From Filobasidium wieringae (taxonomy: Eukaryota; Basidiomycota; Tremellomycetes; Filobasidiales; Filobasidiaceae), in the NCBI GenBank assembly GCA_001600055.1, contig BCIV01000004.1, positions 670,430 to 734,429 on the forward strand: a stretch of DNA of 64,000 nucleotides. The letters are read 5' to 3'. How positions within the stretch are numbered: the first letter of the stretch is position 1; each line of letters opens with the position of its first letter. The position numbers and the translations under genes were made by a program. The notes under the pieces were generated by a model. That model did not search any database and was not told the origin of the DNA. It saw only the letters and a list, made by a program, of their open reading frames with translations. Of the stretch, positions 60,868 through 64,000 are shown in pieces.

Positions 60868-62507
60868 CTAGGTCTTGATGTTGTCGTGAGCATGATGATG
60901 AACTGGTGGGGGCGACAATGCGGTCAACCTCCTCATGATCAGCTCGTACCTACAAGTGTTGGAAGATATTGTGAGCAACCATTATACCAGCAGACGTCTC
61001 GAATGAGCAACTCACGTCAACATCGTTACGGCACTACTAGGCACAGTCCTGACAAGATTGATACTAATCCCTCTATAGAATCCCTTCCATCCATCCCGCG
61101 CTGCAATCGATTTGATAGTATCGACCAGACCCTGTTTCCCCTGTTCCAAAGCCGCAGTGGAAGCTCCGGTAGTCTTCTGAATCTCCGCTACCTTGTCTGC
61201 TCGTTGCCTTTTTTGGATTTGGAGTCGGGTTCGGAGCACCTCGTGTGGGTAGGTGATGACGGAAGCTACCATTTTGGATAAAGCAGAGCAGACCAAGATC
61301 CGCTTCGAGCTCAAGGGGGCTCCATCTTCCGTAGCTAGAGAGGTCGATGCGAGAATCAACATCCCATTGCTAACAATCACTAGCTATCTAGATCTAGACT
61401 CACCTGCCCAAGCTTTCATCTTTTCGTAAAGCGGGAAATGTACCGCGACATGGGTAACACCGATCAAACTAGGTGCTAAACCTTTGTAAAACGCTCTCCA
61501 TCCTTCCGTCTGGTAGATAGACCGGAAAGCGATCCAAGTGTTTGTATACCTTTCGGCGGAGTTTGTGGAGGTGGCTTGAGCCTGTGGGAACATCAGGTTG
61601 TGTCAGGTCATGGCCCGCAGTGGAGAATCCTGCACGATACCTACCATGAACCGAGTCCTGATCAACCAGAGGGGATTCGTTACGATCGTTCCTGTAGCTC
61701 CTGCCGTCATAGCAGCCACTATGTGTACGCCCCAGTGATCGCTCCCATTTGAATCTGACATTCTCATAATCAGCCTGATTTACACACATCGTAAGCACAA
61801 CCTAGCGACTCACCTTCAGGAGTCAACTGTTCCTTGACCCGATCGTAAACACTGAAATAGATTCCCCAAGTAGGTAAATACCCTAAAACCGTCGGTCCCA
61901 ATCCTCTATAAAGCCCCCTGACGCCCGCGCTCCTCCAAATCCTAGTAGCGGTCTCCTTGACTCCTTCATATTCTGCCGCACCCTTCCTTACTACTTGTGC
62001 TTGGAGCCGGGTCTTGATTACGTCCAGTGGGCAGGTCACTACGGAGGATACTAGACCGGCAGCTGCTCCGGCTAACATGGAGTGGTACCCGGGAGGAATG
62101 GAGATGGTGCGTTTCTTGACGCTCGAAGAAGATGATGATGGGGATGAAGAGGAAGGATATGAGGATTGTTTTCCTGAAGTACCGGGTTGGAGGGAAGCAT
62201 CTTCGTTGGTACTCTGAGCTTCTGTTGAGCTGATGGAGGAATGGTAGAGAGCGTCCCGGTCGTGTCCGGCTGAGGAATTCATTGGCCGAATTTCTATCCC
62301 AGACCGGAGCTGAATTCGGTTTTCTGAGGCAGTCTCAGTCTCAGGTATCCGTAAGAAAGATGGTCCGAAGAAGGAACTGGTGTTGATGATGTTGTAAAAG
62401 GTCTCACGACCTCCTTTGGCTTGCTGCTTCATATCGTCGAGCCCCGTCATGCCTATCGAGCTGGAAGAGCTCGCTAGAGCGTAAGGGAGGGTGAGGAAAG
62501 TTGACAT
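60868..62507 (-). CDS. mitochondrial carrier, pyridine-nucleotide (Yia6/Ndt) type (460 aa)
   Basis: Five exons on the minus strand: 61814-62507, 61645-61754, 61404-61581, 61016-61334, 60868-60949; 1383 bases. Mitochondrial carriers have three repeats with a Px[D/E]xx[K/R] signature. Here they are CPLDVIKTRLQAQ, NPLWLIRTRFM and YPHEVLRTRLQ. The Trp in the second repeat and YPHEVLRTR in the third are typical of NAD+ and folate/pyrimidine carriers, and CPLDVxKTRLQAQ points to Yia6. GLYRGLGPTVLGYLPTWGIYF and FYKGLAPSLIGVTHVAVHFPLY are family segments. The N-terminal 130 residues are extra, Ser-rich and disordered, so the protein is longer than the usual 300-380. The last splice, at a GTGAGT inside VTMLT, adds YELIMRRL; without it the frame stops at 61012. 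Confidence 0.88.
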
Positions 62508-62949
62508 TTTGCCTACTTTTGAAGCTGTATAAACTCTTGGATGGTGGTGAGGCTTCTTCTTCGCTTTGAACCGAACTAGCAGTAGATGTCACCACTTCTT
62601 CTCCTAGATTGCCGGAATGGCAGCGGGAGCGGCCGAAGAACACGGCCAACGGCGTTCACTTGGTAGGAAGGTAGAAATTGAGGGTAAGATCCTGATTTAT
62701 GACTTGTAAGATCTGTAGCTAAGACTATGCTATCCTCTGGATGATGCTGATGAGAAGATAGGGCATAGGTATGTATATGAGGTTATGCTGAGCTGACTGG
62801 ATTAGAGTAAGTAACGACGTCACGCGTAGAATCACATACAACTCGCAACTCGACTCGAGATATCATCCTCAATAATCCTCCAACCACTTCCAAAGCATAC
62901 GATCTGCATACATATAGCTTTTAGCACATACAAACCGACCACAACGTAA
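62508..62949. promoter_or_regulatory. divergent promoter region between the carrier and CIA1
   Basis: These 442 bases separate opposite start codons. An AT-rich ATGTATATGAG near 62771 is the only TATA-like run. CRE-like GACGTCACG at 62817-62825 is present. Confidence 0.4.
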
Positions 62950-64000
62950 ATGTCTTCCATAGAGCTGGTAGCAGATCTTCCAGGTAAGAATTCCCGTTCG
63001 ATTCTGACCACTTTGTGACCTCTAATTGACCATTCGTAATATTTCAAGGTCACGCCGGTCCCGCCTGGTGTGTGGCCTGGAACCCAACCAGGTCAATCCT
63101 AGCCTCATGTGCCAGCGATAAAGCCGTCCGACTATATTCCTACCAACTCTCCACCCCTGGATCGGATGAGAACGATAGCAACACTTCCACTCGGACGCCT
63201 ACAGTGACGTTCAGATTCCTCACGGAGATCAATACCGCCCACAAGAGGACGATCAGATCGATAGCCTGGTCTCCCAATGGGAAAACACTGGCAACAGCTT
63301 CGTTCGATTCGACCGTAGGGATCTGGGAAGAGGTCGATGAATACGCCGGGGTAGAAGGTGTAGAGACTTTCGGGACGGAGGATGAACCTGACGTTAGTGG
63401 TGAAAAGGAATGGGAGTGCATCACGACGCTTGAGGGGCACGAGAGCGAGTGCAAGAGCGTCGGATGGAGTGCGGATGGGATGTTACTGGCGAGCTGTTCG
63501 AGAGATAAGAGCGTTTGGGTCTGGGAACGTGAGTACCTGTTTCATTATCAGGGCTGAACTGCAGCTAACGATCTTCGGGTTCGATGAACAGTACAACCCG
63601 ATGGAGATTTCGAATGTATCTCCGTAATGATGGAACACTCGCAAGATGTAAAGAACCTCGCCTGGCACCCATCGGAAGAAGTAAAGCTCCTCCCTTATAC
63701 TTCCGCTTGTCTACGCTGATCGTATCCTCATTCAAGATCCTAGCTTCAGCATCCTACGACGCCTCGGTCTACCTGTTCGCTGACGACCCAGACTCCGATT
63801 GGTCTCCTTTCCAGAAACTTAATCCGTCCCTTGCCGTCACCGCTACCGTCAGTACGACAGATGACATGCAAGTGGAACCTGATGAAGACGATTTCGAGAT
63901 CCCCGCGCTGGTGGAACCGGAGACGGTCTGGGCGGTCGCGTTTAGTCCTTGTGGAGGGTACTTGGCCAGTGGAGGAGATCTAGGAGGAGTAAGAATATGG
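62950..64000 (+). CDS. CIA1: cytosolic iron-sulphur assembly protein Cia1, 5' part (at least 289 aa)
   Basis: Exons seen: 62950-62983, 63049-63528, 63592-63680 and 63737 to the window edge, where the frame is still open. Cia1 is a seven-bladed WD40 propeller that, with Cia2 and Mms19, targets Fe-S clusters to cytosolic and nuclear proteins. The blades begin [100 protein letters not shown] and [14 protein letters not shown]. The acidic insert [18 protein letters not shown] is typical of Cia1. [20 protein letters not shown] is the last blade before the edge. Confidence 0.93.

Overview
The window reads as a piece of nuclear genome from a basidiomycete yeast, most probably a tremellomycete (Cryptococcus/Kwoniella-like). 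Nearly every gene is broken by many short introns of about 45-75 bases with GTRNGT donors, CTRAY branch points and YAG acceptors. Genes lie on both strands with 0.2-1.9 kb spacers, there are no operons, and the protein families are eukaryotic housekeeping ones. The phylum and class are inferred from intron style and protein resemblance; no search could be run. I built the exon chains by hand from splice signals and reading frame. Every spliced model given with a protein length has an exon sum divisible by three, but junctions are predictions and not cDNA.

Layout, left to right. 0-16.8 kb: a possible gene fragment on the left edge (-), a small glycine-rich protein (+), the COPII scaffold SEC16 (+), Ran-binding protein YRB1 (-), SEC14 (+), a small unassigned ORF (-), an NDUFA9/COQ11-type mitochondrial protein (-), and a paralogue of the glycine-rich protein (+). 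17.7-24 kb: two neighbouring secreted enzymes, a subtilisin-like protease and a GPI-type phospholipase B. 24.6-37 kb: a small unknown protein, the p24 cargo receptor EMP24 (-), a GATA-finger protein (+), a RING-plus-RRM-like protein (-) and an OB-fold-like protein (-). 37-49 kb: replicative helicase subunit MCM3 (+), choline-transporter-like PNS1 (-), a small unknown protein (+) and actin-binding ABP1 (-). 49.8-64 kb: peroxin PEX2 (-), a divergent CYC2-like flavoprotein (+), a small predicted mitochondrial protein (+), a Gfo/Idh/MocA oxidoreductase (+) with an assembly gap in an intron, a DHA-type MFS transporter (+), a YIA6-like mitochondrial carr​ier (-) and the 5' part of CIA1 (+), cut by the window edge.

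Several genes belong to shared cellular systems: SEC16, EMP24 and SEC14 in early secretory traffic; the protease and phospholipase as products of that pathway; YIA6-like carrier, NDUFA9/COQ11-like, CYC2-like and CIA1 in mitochondrial or Fe-S metabolism. This is normal eukaryotic mixing and not a dedicated cluster. I found no transposon, tRNA, rRNA, CRISPR or viral element.

The most unusual signals are: extreme micro-exons (7-15 nt) in PNS1, the MFS transporter, EMP24 and ABP1; two GC-AG introns; a pair of small glycine-rich paralogues 15 kb apart with near-identical promoter geometry (CRE-like site and TATA box at matching distances); a RING-RRM protein of unknown role; a GATA finger with a 24-residue loop; and a PEX2 RING with an 83-residue insertion.
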